NCBI RefSeq assembly: GCF_008831285.2
Contig: NC_045138.2
Coordinates: 27,003,934-27,067,933 of the forward strand
Origin: Nymphaea colorata
Taxonomy: Eukaryota; Streptophyta; Magnoliopsida; Nymphaeales; Nymphaeaceae
Reading direction: 5' to 3'
DNA length: 64,000 nt
This document shows positions 34,101-47,883 of the stretch, piece after piece. Position 1 is the stretch's first letter; the number at the start of each line of letters is the position of its first letter. The position numbers were made by a program, and so were the translations under genes. The notes under the pieces are model-generated. The model saw nothing but the letters and a program-made list of their open reading frames with translations, made no database searches and was not told where the DNA came from.

Positions 34101-34699
34101 TGCGGATGCGTCCGGTCCTCGCAGGAGTGGTGGCCGTGTGGGTGGCTGTGCTGGTGCGACGCAGCGTGTGCGTGCATCCCCACGATGTGCATCCCCTGCC
34201 CCGCCCCGAAGCCGTCACCCTCAGCCTTCGCCTCCGCGTCGTCCACCACGATCCCAGCTTCCTCCGCCAGCAGAGGAGTCGCGGCACTACCAGAGCCAAC
34301 GTCCTCCCGGGCGGCGTGCTTCCGCTCGTAGTATTGCGTCCCGATGAAGTCGATGACGAGCGTGGCGAGCGCAGCGGCCATTGCAACGAAGCCGGAGAAG
34401 GGGAACTTGGACCAGGGCACCTCCGGAAGGCAGGGGTCCGTTAGCGCCTCCTCGGCGTCCGGGAGCATGTGGACGAATCCCGTGGCTAGGATGACGCCGG
34501 CCGCGAACGCCTTCGCAGCGACGAAGAGATTGCCTTCCGTCGGGATTAGCCGACGCTTCCTTCCAACCAGCGGCAGCGCCACGCCGGCCGCCCCCGCCAC
34601 CAGAATCAGGAAAATGGCCACGCTCTTCAGCCGCAACGCCGCCGCCTTGTCCCGGCACTCCGTCTCAAGATGCGACGTCCCGCAACTAGTCCCCGACAT
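31174..34699 (-). CDS. ZIP-family zinc/iron transporter, ZIP4/IRT3-type, 3 exons
   Basis: Exons (minus): 34699-34019, 33433-33284 and 31479-31174, giving 378 codons. It moves Zn2+ or Fe2+ into the cytosol across the plasma membrane or an organelle membrane. Eight hydrophobic segments fit the ZIP fold. TM2 has [19 protein letters not shown]. The loop between TM3 and TM4 (about 170-222) is histidine-rich ([17 protein letters not shown]), a probable metal-sensing region. TM4 carries [16 protein letters not shown] with the conserved His and Gly, and TM5 has [11 protein letters not shown]. The tail ends [17 protein letters not shown] and [12 protein letters not shown] point to the ZIP4/IRT3 group. 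The chosen ATG gives no signal peptide. The frame continues open upstream to a good acceptor (AAATTTGCAG) near 34717, so a short leader exon further upstream, coding or not, is likely. The exact N-terminus is therefore uncertain. Confidence 0.9.
32600..32823. repeat. Two-copy tandem repeat of about 120 bp in the second ZIP intron
   Basis: A block with GGATTCCCAAT.CTCCTAA, CAGCCACACATTCTC.TCTT and ATTTTGATCCCTATATGAAT occurs twice. It lies inside the intron 31480-33283. Confidence 0.85.
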
Positions 34700-37600
34700 C
34701 GACTCCGCGATCGCCTCTGCAAATTTAACCGCCACCACGATCACATCACAATCAGCGAAGTCCACTAATGAATTCAAGAATGGAAAAATAACCAAAAATG
34801 CCTCAAAAGAGTCTATATGAGCGCGTCAATTGCCTGCGAGTACGTTGGTTTTGTTCCACAGAGATGCGAGCGAAAAACCGAATCCCAACTCGCCCATTTG
34901 ATCCTGAAATTCACAAGGTGTTAGACTCTAAAAAATTCTCGATCCCCATTTAAGAATTCATCAAAAAAGAGGAATTCAAGCGCTTCATCCCCCCACTGCT
35001 CATCTGAGAACAAGATCGCACGGAGAAAGAGCAAAAGCAAGGGAGAGCATACCATGGTGGTCTGCTTTCGTCTGAATCTGCGTCCGTATCAAGCCAACAA
35101 TACCGAAGAATTAATAAGAGATATAGGCACCAGAGTCTCGCCACGCGCCTTTCTCCACCCTTCCCCTTTCCCCTTTTAACATATTCGAATCCATTCCATT
35201 CGGTGGGAGGGGATCCCCTGAAAAATTACGTGAGGATGTCGACATTTTGAAATGGAGCGGCCGCCCACTCTCCCGGGCCACCGCTTCCGCCATCTCCCAT
35301 ATTGACCAAAATGGCCTGTCCCTGTGGCCGCCTCTAGCAACGAAGGTTCGCTCCCAACGAAGGACCGCCTCGTCATTTCGGACATCCATGTCTACATCCT
35401 TCCCCTTCGTGACTCCATCGCTCGGCGGAAGTCTGCCGCCTCGGGATGTGCAACTCTGAGACGACAATCCGTTTCGGGAGCTTCAACTTCAAACTCGGAG
35501 AATCTTAAATCCCAAGAAGAGACATGAAAAGACAGGGGCGAGCAGATGCTAGCTTAAACCTTTCAGATTTGGATTCCTCAAACCCCGTTAAGTAAAATCC
35601 TGAATGACATAGATTGTTTTACTGTCAGAAAATCCACAAGATACTTGAAACTGAAATTTCCATTTTTGCTTATGTTCTCTGGATTTTGTTTTTTCCACTG
35701 AGAACTTGGTTTCTCTTTAGCCATTTCTGGAATTTAATTAACTTCTCTCCCCGGTAACATTCCATGTCTCCATATTAACATCATGTGGCTGAAGTGAAAC
35801 ATACCTCTTATAGCTCAGAGGGATTCAGATTAAAATAATTATGTGATCTTCTTTGATGACGAAGAGGGGCCAAACGAGTTCATCATTTCTAGCGAAGTAA
35901 ATCCAACACCATAAGAAAGCTTATAGATTAGGAAATCTTGGGTTTGGTTAACAAACTTCTCTTCAATTTCCTTCTCCATTTCCCTTTCAATAGTGAGATT
36001 GTAATACTAATTTTTAGGCATCAATCCCTTTGTTTTAGTCTTTCCTGCACGAAATTTCCTCCTCCCAACAATAATTGAGAACCATAACGATTTCATGTTT
36101 ATCCTAACAGACGTGTGATTGACCTCGATGCCCATCCCCTCAAGTTGTGTATTTATGAACTTTTTGCTCCTAAAATATAGTTCAAGTATAAAACTCTTAA
36201 TCAAATAAATATGTGTGTGTGTGTGTGTGTGTTGCATAAGTACGTGTGTGTTTGTGTTTTGGAAGGAAGTGTTGATGTTTTCCATGCATACTGGCGATGT
36301 CTGTGTTGCCCGATCTGCATTGTGGCATGTGCTTGAGGAGATAGATTCTTCCCGTATACATATTATATACCCATGCATGGTTGTATCTTTGTATGCAATA
36401 AAAGAATTAGTAGATCTATTCCGCCAAAAATGGAAATGGTCTAAGGTTATAAACTTATAATCATAGAATAGATTTCATCATCATCAGATTATATAAGTTC
36501 ATTCCATACAGAATACGGTTATGTATATTCTGATTATGTTATAAGAATGGATCGTTTAAACGTATCTAAATATATACAAATACCTATCGTTGTGACTTTA
36601 CATTCCATTTAGGATTGAGAAGAGGCGTACGTGCACCCGCTTTTGACATTTTTATTGTTATTTTGGTACTACATTCACTTCCATATGCTTATTCCATTGA
36701 ATCGAGAAATAAGTTTGATTATACATCTTAAGAACCGCCAACAATTCAAATCAAAATAATTTGATGTCTGCTCAACGCTATATGACGTGAACGATCGATA
36801 GAAATACTCCATCACTCTATGTTTATGATATATTCCACATATCATGCCATATATATAATTTTTTTCTATGAAATTGTTTTTTTTGTTTATTATACACAGA
36901 AGGTGCACACAAGTTGAGAGATAGTTCATTTAATAGCGAAAAATTTAGAAGATAATGCTGTCACTCTCAAAAGCTTATGCGTGCTTCAACTTGTGGAGAG
37001 CGCTAACGTTCGTAAGGTAAAGAAGGCAAGGTGTTTACGTGACCACAGGCTGTATCCTAAGGTCAAGCACAAGGGTCGTCTGCCACATGTGTTGCAGAGT
37101 TCAGACCAGGCACACTTTCCAAGTGAATTTTTGTTCTTATAGATTATAATAACGCCCAAGAGTCTACGGCTCCATTATATTTATGTGGATGAGCCGCCGC
37201 CCTTGACGTCAGTGCCATTTTTTTTTAACTCACTCGTGCATGTAGGACCCAAGTCATGCAAGTGGGAACCAACTCAATCTTGAAATCAACTTGACTTCCA
37301 CTCGGCTGGTTTAATAAACGGGTTGAGCTCGAACTTGAGTTGCATGAGTTCGGCTCATTTAAACTCAACTCTGCTTGTGTTTTTCCTATTTGTTAATCTT
37401 CAAAGGGATGTTAGTAACTTTTTTATGAATTTTAACATATTTTTGTAGTTTTCGTTTTTATTTAAAGAAAAAAAAATCGAATGACACTCGCTTTTTACCG
37501 AGTCGAGCTCGAGCTCACCTCATAAACCTCGAGTAATATGTGGCTCGAGCCTTTCTCGTTCCTAATCTTGCCTGACTTTTAAATACAAGATAAATGTTGT

Positions 37601-38686
37601 TGTTCGGATAGATTTCGGCAGCAATATGTATCGGCCGATACGCCCCCGTAAATAGAGTAGGGAAAGGTGGGGTTGATGCTGCGGCCCCATGCCTCGGCAT
37701 CGTCTCGGTCTGGCTCTTTTCCATCACTCTTTAAGACCCAGAAGACAAATCACATTGAATGCTGGCGACGACAACAGAAAGACGCAGAAACACAAGGCAA
37801 TTAGCCAAGTTGCCTTAAGGCTTGACTTGAACACCAATGACGTGAAAATGTTGAAAGGAAAGGTTGGTTCTAGACTGCGAAAATCTGGATCCCCATGTCA
37901 ACACAATGGCGACATGGCCAGCCAGATTCAGACAAAGACAGTAGACCCTTCTGGCTGGCCGGTCCGTTGATGAGTTCCCAGATCCGTATCTTCATTTCGT
38001 CGGGTCGAATTGTTATTGAATCCGAATCTAGTACCAAATTCAGATTTGAGTTTAGGTATGAAGCTGCACGCTAATCCGATTATTAAGTCAAAATTTTCAT
38101 TAGATTTAACTAAACGGAATTGAAATCAAGTTGGTAATCCAAAAAACCCACAACCGTTTACATCCTTGCTTTTCAGTGTCGGGTTCAAGTGGCTAAAAGT
38201 GAGGAGATGTTCAAACATGAGTGTCTTCATGTTCCAAGAACAGTTTTTGCATGGAGCTGCCTACTCGTTTCCCTGTTGGAGGAATATCATCATCTATCCT
38301 AGTTTCCATTTCTTATTTGATCTCTGAGTCATTGACAGCTAAACATGATATGGTAGAAAAGGACATGCACCACTTTGAATAAAGATGTAAAACCACAGGA
38401 ATTGATGCAAACAGCAGATTACTGTTGTCGTTTGCCATGTCCAGTAAGGTACGGGAGATTACAAAATATGAACTTCACAAGGTACAGCTGAAGATACAAG
38501 CGGGAAACCTGGATTGCTAGGATGCACTATTATTATAGTGGGAGTTCAAATTTGAACCTCGTATGCGAGGCAAAACAAAGGAATGGGACCAAAACTGATA
38601 ACGCAAAAAGCAGATGGTAATACTGGTCTTTTGCTGTTCAGCTGAACCATAAATCACAACCTCGTTGGCCTTTTGATCTCCATGAC
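34700..38686. other. ZIP upstream region and spacer
   Basis: 34700-35100 probably contains the ZIP leader intron and first exon. 35200-35470 is GC-richer but its frames have no recognisable product. A (GT)n tract lies at about 36212-36233. At 37290-37550 there is a CTCGAG/GAGCTCGA-rich dispersed repeat like the one near 14330. A 93-codon plus-strand frame at 37689-37970 lacks any family match that I can see. Confidence 0.4.
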
Positions 38687-41600
38687 TCATCGGTTTGGAT
38701 CAAATTCCTCAAATCCCTTCTTGAAATCTTCAGCCATCTGGATTTCTTCATCTTTGCTAAGTTTACATTTCCTCCAATCAGCTCTATCTTTCTGGTTCAG
38801 CACGCCTGCTAGAACCTGCAGTAACATGATATTTCTAGCTGATCCTACAGTTTCATTAAGAAAATAATGATAGAGAAAGAAACTGAACCGTCTAAAACCT
38901 TCACACCTGAATCCAACTCTATAGAAGCTCAGGCTAATTGACCGGACACATGATTGAGGAGCTGATAGTTTCCATTTGGTATCAATAAAAAAATAATTAT
39001 TTCCAATATATGCAAACAGAAATAATTACCTCGCGACCAAATTGGACAGGGAATTTCTCATTGTCCCCAATAGAATGGGAGAGTATTGAACCTTCTGCAA
39101 GTTCTAAATAAAAGAAGCTTGAGCTTCTGTCAAGTTGTGACCTCAATTCTTGTCTAGCATCAACCTCGGAGGCTGAAACAAATGGAATTTCTCAGCAGGT
39201 AAAGATGTGCATATTTTAACTTTAAACAAGTACCCCTTCACAGTCCACTTAAATAACAGAACAACCAGCAAAGAATGACAGATAAAGCAACTTACTTGGC
39301 ATGTGAACTGAAAACTCAAACCCTAATTTTTTTGCAGCTGAAATAAAATGTTGCCGCACCTCCGATGCTTTAGATAATGGCAGAGGAACCGCCTGCAGGC
39401 AAAGAGTAAGTTTGCATTTGTTGATTTATATGCTAAATTTGCACTTCTATAACAAAAAAAAAAGCTGGAAATGATTCCTTGATAACAATCTAGAGAAAGG
39501 AATTGTTATGATTTATATAGAAGGTAGGTACTTCCTCAAGTTCCAGAAGTGCAGGGTGGAAATCAGTAATTCTTAATATGCAGCTATTTTGAAAGTACAT
39601 TTTGATGGAGCGTATGAGACTTTATATGCATAACAAAAATCATGATTTTAAAAAATAATAATTCCTTTTCTTTCATAATGTTCAACGAAAAGAAGGATAT
39701 CTATCTGGCCGATTCCAAATAAGTAAACTCTGAGATCATAGTGGGTTCAGATTTTTCCAGATATGAAAAGTAGATGAAGACAAAGAAAAATATGACAGGG
39801 AACAAGCTTCTCTAGAACGCAATACCAATTGATAGCATTGATTCAAAAATTGTAGAAGCAACGTTACTCTTTCTACCTGAAGGTTAGCATGAGTTGTTCT
39901 ACTGGGATTTGAGATGAACTCATACACTATTAACGCCATGCCCCGACTCCGGAAATATGCCTTAATTGCACTTTTAAACTTCAAAAGTTCTACCTCAGCA
40001 CCTTCATGAACTAACAGAGTATTGTGAACATGTTCAATTGGTAATAAAAGCACATGGTCTTCAACTAATGGGCCCTTGGCCAGTGCACAATAGAAGGCAT
40101 CTCCAACTGAAAGTATAAGGTGTGATTCCAAATTGGGGCTTGACAAGCAGAACCAACAATGACTTGACTGACTACTCAAGCGCCCACCTTTTGCTCCAGT
40201 ATCAGCATGATCACCATGCCTAAAAACACATCCAGCGACATTTACAAAAAAATTAGAAGCAAAATCAGCAGTTTCTCAAACATAGTTGTAACATTTGATG
40301 AAGAAATCAAAACAGAAAGAAAAATGAAATTTCTAGAAAAATCCATGCAGCAGATTCCCACAACTGCATATGCCAATCTCCCTAAAGCCATAAACCAGGA
40401 AACAATGGAAAGAGTTTAATCTTCCCAAAGTCATGCAGACAATTCACTTGAGATACCTTGGATTTTCGTCAGATAAGCTATGGCGAAATTTGCATTCTTG
40501 ACCCCGTTCACACTTTCCTTTGATAATGAAGTCAAAGCATGCACCTTTAAAAAATTGTTCTCGAGCTTCCACATCATGATGGAAGTCGCACTTCTCTCCT
40601 CGAGAGCATGACCCTGTAGAAACAAAATTGAAACAGACTCTTTTACCATCTTCAGTGTCGGATCTACGCCTCTTACGGGAAACATCATACCGCCAATGCT
40701 GAGCATCATCTCTAGGTCTCTCCAGTTCTTTCACACAAATATTTTGTGGTTCAGCAACAGTGTATGGTGATAATGTAGTATTTGGAGGAGCAGTGCGAAT
40801 TTCAGCATCGGACATTTTACATGCAGGGGTAGGAGAAAGTGCATGTATAAATTTCTGGATTCAGAAGAATTAAACCATGAGCTAGGGAGCTTTCGAGCCA
40901 AATTTTCTGGAACTATCAAATAATTCAGACAGTACAAAGGACAAAAAAATCACAAAATTTCCAAACAGAAGTTCTTTTGAAAAAAAATAGTAATAGATTA
41001 AGACATAGTCACATAACAAATGCACTTGACAGCCAGCTAGAGGGAATACAAAAAAACATGAGCTGCAGATTCAAATAGTTCGAGAAAAACCTTCTTAAAC
41101 ATGAACCATTTGCACAACAATCAAGAATGAGTTTATTCATAAGCAAACATGAAGTGTGGACATGCCCTCACAAATTGCAGTCGCTATCTAATTTAGTGAT
41201 GTAAGAGAGCACAAATCCACAAACATGCATGGCATAAAGGATAGCAGCTGATGATGAAACTTAAATCTGCCTTGAGGTGCACAACTAAGTCCTTTTCCCA
41301 TTCTTATGAGAATGTTTAAAAGGTTAGAGGAAGCTTGAGCAGACATATCTTGAGACAGTTGGAAGCAATACAAGCAATAGAAGGGTAAAAATTCACAATT
41401 CACTCAAACAGAAACTTCCTGATGACTGTTTTTCTGTTTCCTCCTAGAGGCTCAGACTAGACCATGTGGTGCAGAAAAGGAAAAAAGGGGTCGACCGTCA
41501 ACAAGGACTTGAGAAAAGTTGTCATTCATTTTTTGCATGCACACAGCTTCAACTAAACGAAGCTCAAATTCAAAGTTAAATGGCAGACTTTTTTAGGAGC

Positions 41601-44511
41601 TTGAGAAAAAAATCATTATTTCCATTTTTCATTTTAAGCAGGTGAAAGAAGAAGGGGAAAGAATCAGATAGAATGAAGAAAGATGCACAGAACAGCTATG
41701 AAGGACATCTAGTAAACCTGATGCTTATTTGATAATACGTATAGCAGTACTGCAGTTTTCCTTTTTTTTGCTACTTAATATTCCCATTTGCACCAACAAG
41801 AACAAAAGGGAGGCATTACTGAGCTTATCCAAAACTATATTTAAGATATCAGGTAGTTATATCCTTATGCTAGACAGATAGTTCACAATTGGTTTGACAA
41901 ATTTGTATCAGAAAAAGAAATTTCCCAGGATTATATATTTAAAAAGACAAAGCACAATGATGCTTATGGCACCAAAACTATTAAAGTATCATATAAAGAA
42001 AACAGGAACAGCAAGGGACCTGTTTAGAGGTGTTTCCAACAGCTGCAAGGCCAAGAAATCTTGTGACATGCACAGCTGCATTATTACTGTATGGCTCTCG
42101 TGCATAAAACACACCTTTCGTACCTGCTATATGATAGCTATTGACAATGGTTCTGTTAGAGTTATTTCCACCAATGCATAACAAATTTCAACCACAATTA
42201 AAAGAGAAAACATGAAAACCGAAGTTTGCTTGTGCATGTGTGGGTTAGCCTGAGGAACATTGCCTGTCAAATTTTCGGACCTCTGGAATTTGCTACTCAA
42301 ATGGAAAATATTGATTCTGATCATTACAAGCTAGCGTCATTTTATATGATGCACGCATGCATATAGAAGGTAGCTTACATCATTTTCTACAAATTGAACT
42401 GAAACAAGAAACAGCTATTGTCCTATTGATTTCAACATGCATACTTCTGCCTTTGATTTTCAGAATATGAGGCTTTTGGATATATGGAAAATCAACAGGT
42501 GTCGGAGAGACACAATGCAGTGCATTGATCACCTCTGGTGAGTTGCGACCCCAAATAGACAAATATGGCATGTTCAGCCAATGATTCATCTTGTCAGGTA
42601 ATTTATCTTATTTATGTGAAATAAAATTCCCTTTAAGCAGTCAAATACATGCATTGGTGTGTGGGCTTCAATCCGACAAATGGTCCCATGGCGGTTTGGT
42701 CAATTATGAGAATCAAGTCTAATTTTTTTTAAATACTGATTTCTGAATTGCAACAAAAACCCTTTATATTCAAGCATCAGGAATTTAAGACAGGATGACC
42801 TAACACGCAATGAAGCGGCAAAAACTCCAGAAAAAGTTTTCTTCAATATAACAGCTAACTGAAAGGCTTCTTTAAAGTTAAAAGACATAATTCTAATAAA
42901 CTCTTTAAAGATATAATTGTAATCAATGTACTGCGATTTTCTTACTGATAGCAATTTTGCCCAAAATCAAAACTGATTTCTAAGCGCAAATTTTAGCTCT
43001 GCTCTTCTCAAATGTAGAATCAGCTATAGACAAGATTTTCACTTTCAATGAATTTCCTCTACTATTTATGATATTGAAGGCTGAAGACATGAAAAATGGC
43101 AAGGGCAATTACCGAGGCTTAATTTCTGCAGCTAACTCAGACACAATTGCGTCAGTGCCTGCAGATGATAAGACATCAGGCAAAGCACTGGAAGTATCAG
43201 CTCCATTACAAATACCTCTTGGCCATTCATTGGTGGTTGTTAGTCAAGGCAAAAACCAAATGAAATCTGGACAAGCCATACACATCTTCACACCAATAAC
43301 AGAAAGGAAGTTCAGAACATGTGCAAAAACAAGAAGCTAATGCTGAGAAGGAGCAACCATATTCCTAATGCTGACACCAAAGAGGATATGTTAGAAACAG
43401 ATCAGTGACGCCAGGTTCTTCAGCTAAAGCTCGCAAGGCATCGATATCATCTTCACCATATACCCCAGTTGGCTGACCCTTGGATGAACATCTTCCAGAT
43501 AAGTAAGCTATAAATAGATCTACAAAGCAAAACGTAAGCACCATTACCAAACGTTAAAAAAACCATGATTAATCAAAACCGACATATGCATGTCAACTGA
43601 AGTGAAATGTAACATATCCCCTGAGCAGGTTGAAAATTACCAATTAATATATCCTCAAAACAGGTTGAAAATTACCAATTAATATATCCTCAAAACAGGT
43701 GAAAATTTACCAATATATGTGCTAATGCATACATCATGAAATGAAGCTCAAGCAAGTTAAGAAATTATCAAAATGTTAAAATATCAGAAACAGCAAAACC
43801 ATTCCCAACTACATGCCAGCAACTTTATTGACGAAAAGTTTAGTTAGATTTGATTATTTCCACATACAATTACAGCAAAAAAAAAAAACAAAGCATCACT
43901 AAGCAAGTACGTTTAGCATTCAAACTAACAAGAACAGGAAGTTAGAAGGCAAAACATAGAAATTTCTTCCACAATTGGGGTTTCGAGAATGGCAGGGGGC
44001 AAGTGAAAAGGAAAAAGCAAGACAAACAAATGATTGAAGGACGCACTGTGGAGAACGAATCGCCCGCTTCCTTTTAACCAGTAGAGATTGTCGCAGAGCT
44101 TCACACCGTCGGTTTTGAAACCCAAGTTCGCTGGGTCCCTAGTGGCAGCTGCGAGGATCTTCGCAGCACTAACGCCATAGTCGCCGATGAAGTAGGTCGG
44201 TATGGGGACCTCGCGGCGGCCTTCGACGAAGTCCATGAACTCGCCAAGGAGCTCAGGGTCGTCCGGGAAGAACTGCCCCACGCAGAGGAGAAAGTCGAAG
44301 GGCCCATTGGATTTGTTCACCTGGAAAACAAAAGAGCAGTTTCAGAGAGGGTTCCAAGATACCCATTTTCTCACCCCAACTCTCCATCAGAGGGATTGAG
44401 AGAGTGGTAGCTAATTACCGCACAGACTCGCTTGAAGAGAATGGGGAGACGGCCTAGGACGTCCCCGGACAGCAACACTCGGGGGGACGAAGACGACGAC
44501 GATGAAGACAT
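38687..44511 (-). CDS. CWF19-like protein with two CCCH zinc fingers (C3H64/C3H59 type), 10 exons
   Basis: Exons (minus): 44511-44419, 44320-44047, 43519-43390, 43232-43113, 42137-42020, 40854-40457, 40219-39877, 39392-39296, 39172-39030 and 38815-38687, giving 614 codons. The N-terminal metallophosphatase-like part has LLSGDVLGRL, DFLLCVGQFF, IAYLSGR, LTNEWPRG and HIAGTKGVFYAREPY. Two C-X8-C-X5-C-X3-H fingers follow at about 318-336 and 350-368. The C-terminal CwfJ domain has CWFCLSSP, LPIEHVHN and the HIT-like NPSRTTHANLQ, then the second CwfJ block ending FEEFDPNR. CWF19/Drn1 relatives act with the debranching enzyme in lariat turnover and late spliceosome release, so a nuclear RNA role is likely. 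Order and length match Arabidopsis C3H64 as I recall it. The third intron appears to be AT-AC. Confidence 0.92.
43233..43389 (-). other. Putative U12-type AT-AC intron in the CWF19-like gene
   Basis: No GT-AG pair joins exons 3 and 4 in frame with the conserved LTNEWP motif. An AT-AC pair does. On the minus strand the donor is AC|ATATCCTCT, close to the U12 consensus ATATCCTTT. The intron ends GCCTTGACTAACAACCAC|C, where TGCCTTGAC resembles the U12 branch site TTCCTTRAC with its branch A about 11 nt from the splice site. The junction restores L-T-N-E-W. The intron is 157 nt. Confidence 0.75.
43626..43716. repeat. 35-bp tandem repeat, about 2.6 copies, in an intron
   Basis: The unit CAGGTTGAAAATTACCAATT plus AATATATCCTCAAAA is repeated head to tail within the second intron of the CWF19-like gene. 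Confidence 0.9.
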
Positions 44512-47500
44512 CGCCGGCAAAACTCAGCACCAACCTGAGCAGAGGTCACAGGGTCAGGTTCCGGGAGGAACCCTGGCGAGGGAAAATTTCAGTGTGTTTA
44601 AAATTTGGAGATTTTCCCTTTGGTTTTTAACGGTGATTTTAGTTTTTTAAGTCACCAAATCATTTATTTCGCGCACTATGTTGTTGAACTGATGTAAGAA
44701 GAAAAAGTAACGAACATTTTTGTTAACTAATATTAATTTTACTTATATATATATAATTTTTATTGGTGACTTAGCTTTCAAAGTTACACAAGCTATCTCC
44801 AAGTCGTTTAGGAGAGAAAAATAAAGAGAATGTGTAAAGTAAGAAAACTAAAATATTGATCACTTTTTTTTTTGTGTGAGAAATCTTCAATGACTTATAA
44901 AAATGACTTATAAAAAGATTATTAAAGTGGTTTGTTGTTTTGGTTATTAGGTTAGAATGAAATTTCTAAAGGACATGTTGGGATCCATCCAACCATGAGC
45001 CCGAACCCAGTATGGGAGTGGGTCAACTTATTTCAGCTTTATTATAAACCATTATTATACTATAAACCATGGCTAATGTTAATTTAATGATTTTCATTAG
45101 TGACAACATTTTAAATTTTAGTTATCTGATAACAACCAACACATGGTATCATAAACTATATTACCTTAAAAATATGCATATAATATAAATTTTCCAAAAT
45201 TTTTCAGAGCAAGTGAAGACATAAAATAGGTTTACTTAAATGAAATGTTTCTTAGCACATGTATAATTGTTGTAGGTTATGAAATTGTGATTTAGTTTAA
45301 ACTCTTTTCTAGTTGATTAAGTAAACCCATGCAAACGCCAAATATGTATTCCTAAATGGTTATGTATGCTTTTTCCTCTTCAAAGTGTTCAAATTTCGTA
45401 AAAAGAATAAAAAAAACAGATATGTTCCATAAAATTTTGAATTTCTTTAATTTCAAAAACTTTTCAAAGCTTTTAAAAGGCATTGGATATGGCTAAGATT
45501 TTGACAAAAGTTAAAAATTATGACAGTTTTCAAAAGATTTCTAAAAACTTCCAAACATGTATGAGTAGTTGAGTTACTTGCAATTGTTTAACAATGATGT
45601 ACCTATAAGTATATAATCTGTCATCCAACTCTTAAAATCTGTATTCCAAAAAATTAACTCTTTTTCATCTTTATGTTAGCAACAATAATTTGCTTTTTCT
45701 AATATGCTTGTTTATGCATTTTGAAAATTCAATGATAGATAAAGTACTGGAGTCTTATTCCAATTGTCTAGATTTTTTTAAGCCAAAAAACATATTTATT
45801 TGTCTATCTTCCATGTATTGCACTTCAAATAAAACTTACTTATAATTTCATATATAAAGCTTCATTAGTTAGGAACATATTGCAACCATTGATTTGAATG
45901 AATGAACTTGTACAAGGAGAGAAGAGAAAAACAATGCATCATTCAAAAGATGAAAATATGTTTTGAACAACCTTTAATTGACGTAAATGAACATGATAGA
46001 ACAATAATTTCGATAATGAAGATCCCATTATTTGTATAATTGATTCCTTACAATTTTATACAATAATTAACAATTATAGCTTCACATATAATTATTTAGA
46101 TGAGCACTTCTACATACTTCAAATTTTGGCTATATACTTATGAATTGATTAAAAGCTACATGCATGCCCCAAGGAGGCGATTTTTTTTTCTTGTAGTAGT
46201 AAGAAAGGTACAAAAACATTAGAAATGCTAACACCATACTTTTAGACTTATAAAGGCATTTACATAATCTGCACATAGAGTTATTATGAATAAAGCTCCA
46301 TCAAATCTCATTGTCACTTGTTTTTCACCGTCTCATAGATCCATTAAATTTAACGAATAATATATTTCTTCTACCCATGAACTAATATGTAGCAGGTCAT
46401 TATATAACCATGCATATTTGGGAGACTAAAGGACAGTTAGCACACAACTTATTACTTAGAAAATAATAATTGTCATCAATAATGTAAAGTATAAAAAAAT
46501 CATTCAAGTTTAGACTAAATACAATTTATATTTGGTCAAAAACAAGTTCTCCATTTTAACTAGTCAAAACTTTGGCATTTGATATTGTTCATAAATGTTG
46601 TTCTTCTTTTCCAAGTGCATTCATACGCACCCAAATCAAGAGCAACTCTATTATCAACATAACTAGTTTGCACATGTCTCTTGTATAGGATGTCATGATC
46701 TTTTTTTGATGCATTTCACAATCCTCCTTATGCAACGTGACCAGGTGACCGCAGAATCCTTCTTATGAGTTGTAACAAGATGACCTCAAGAATCTTTTTG
46801 CTAAATAAAACATATATATTAGTTATATTAAACTTAATATATAACAAATTTAAACCCCCTTTTATATATCTCTTGTTTTATTCTTCCTATTCTATTCATG
46901 GGAGAAAAATAAATATAAAGAAGATTATTCCAAAAAAATGACTACTATTTGCCCAAAGCAAAGCTAAGTATCAAGTGTAACACACATATTATCTATCAAC
47001 ATGTTGGTATGTTCTTGCTCAATTGGTAGTCATCCTTGTTAATTTTCAGCCATGATTTAATTACATATGCATAACATATTAATTTATACAGTACATATAC
47101 ATTCATTGACAATCACGATCTCCCTGACTAGCTATAGTCTTAAGTGAGCTTCCTTGCTCTAAAGACCACATGGTTAACGTTAAAACTTTTGAAAGAGAAC
47201 AGTTTTCCGGGGCTGAATCTTTCTTTCCTTCTTTGCTGCTCAAGCATTAGAGTAGGATAGGATTTATCATTCCATTTAGGAAATAAAAGATAAAGCAATA
47301 AATGAGAAATCATAAGAATCAAATGAACCTGCATCTTCACTCTCGTATTAAAGAAGGTAAAACTATACATGACTAGTGTTACACACGCATATAGGCATGT
47401 ATTTTTACCTTGTTCAGTATATATAATAATGAATATGGTTTTTTTTATTTTTATTGTTTCTCATTTTATTTCTTTATCATTTATTTCCCAAATGGAATGA

Positions 47501-47883
47501 CATTCTTATCCAACTCCAACTCCTGAGAATCAAGGATCCCAATGCCATCCAGCAACAATTGATGTGGTCCTTTGTAATTTCCCTTACTTGGTTCCAACGC
47601 TATAAAGTCGTTCCCACTCCTTCCTCTAATGCATATATGAAGCATTAGATTCTGCCCATTTTAGTTTCATATTGTGCAACACAAGGCATCCATTTCTGCA
47701 TTTTTTTCTTCTCAAGCTCCCAAGCTCTCTCTCTCTCTCTCTCTTTCCTCCTTGTCACTCCTTTTAGTAATAAGATTTTTCATGTGGTCGCCATTACTGT
47801 AATTTTTTTCTCAGGCCGTCTTTTTCTCTCTCTCCCTCAGTGCTCACTCTCTTACTGTGGTAGATTGTGTTACTTGGGTAAGC
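44512..47883. other. AT-rich spacer upstream of the first LOB-domain gene
   Basis: No convincing gene. The first bases hold the leader and promoter of the minus-strand CWF19-like gene. A short inverted pair sharing ATTTCC.AAATGGAATGA lies near 47260-47330 (minus) and 47455-47510 (plus). A (CT)n tract at about 47725-47744 and a second CT-rich run near 47825 lie just before the LBD start. This pattern is common in plant leaders and is a possible GAGA-binding (BPC) site. Confidence 0.4.

Noticed and set aside
34045-34820. Several long frames opposite and within the first ZIP exon
   Set aside because: They are shadows of the GC-rich ZIP coding exon; their sequence is arginine/proline/histidine-rich noise.
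35111-35467. 118-codon minus-strand frame upstream of the ZIP gene
   Set aside because: No family resemblance and no linkage to the ZIP exons by splice signals; it may overlap the promoter.
43068-43340. 90-codon plus-strand frame
   Set aside because: Antisense of an exon and the AT-AC intron of the CWF19-like gene.
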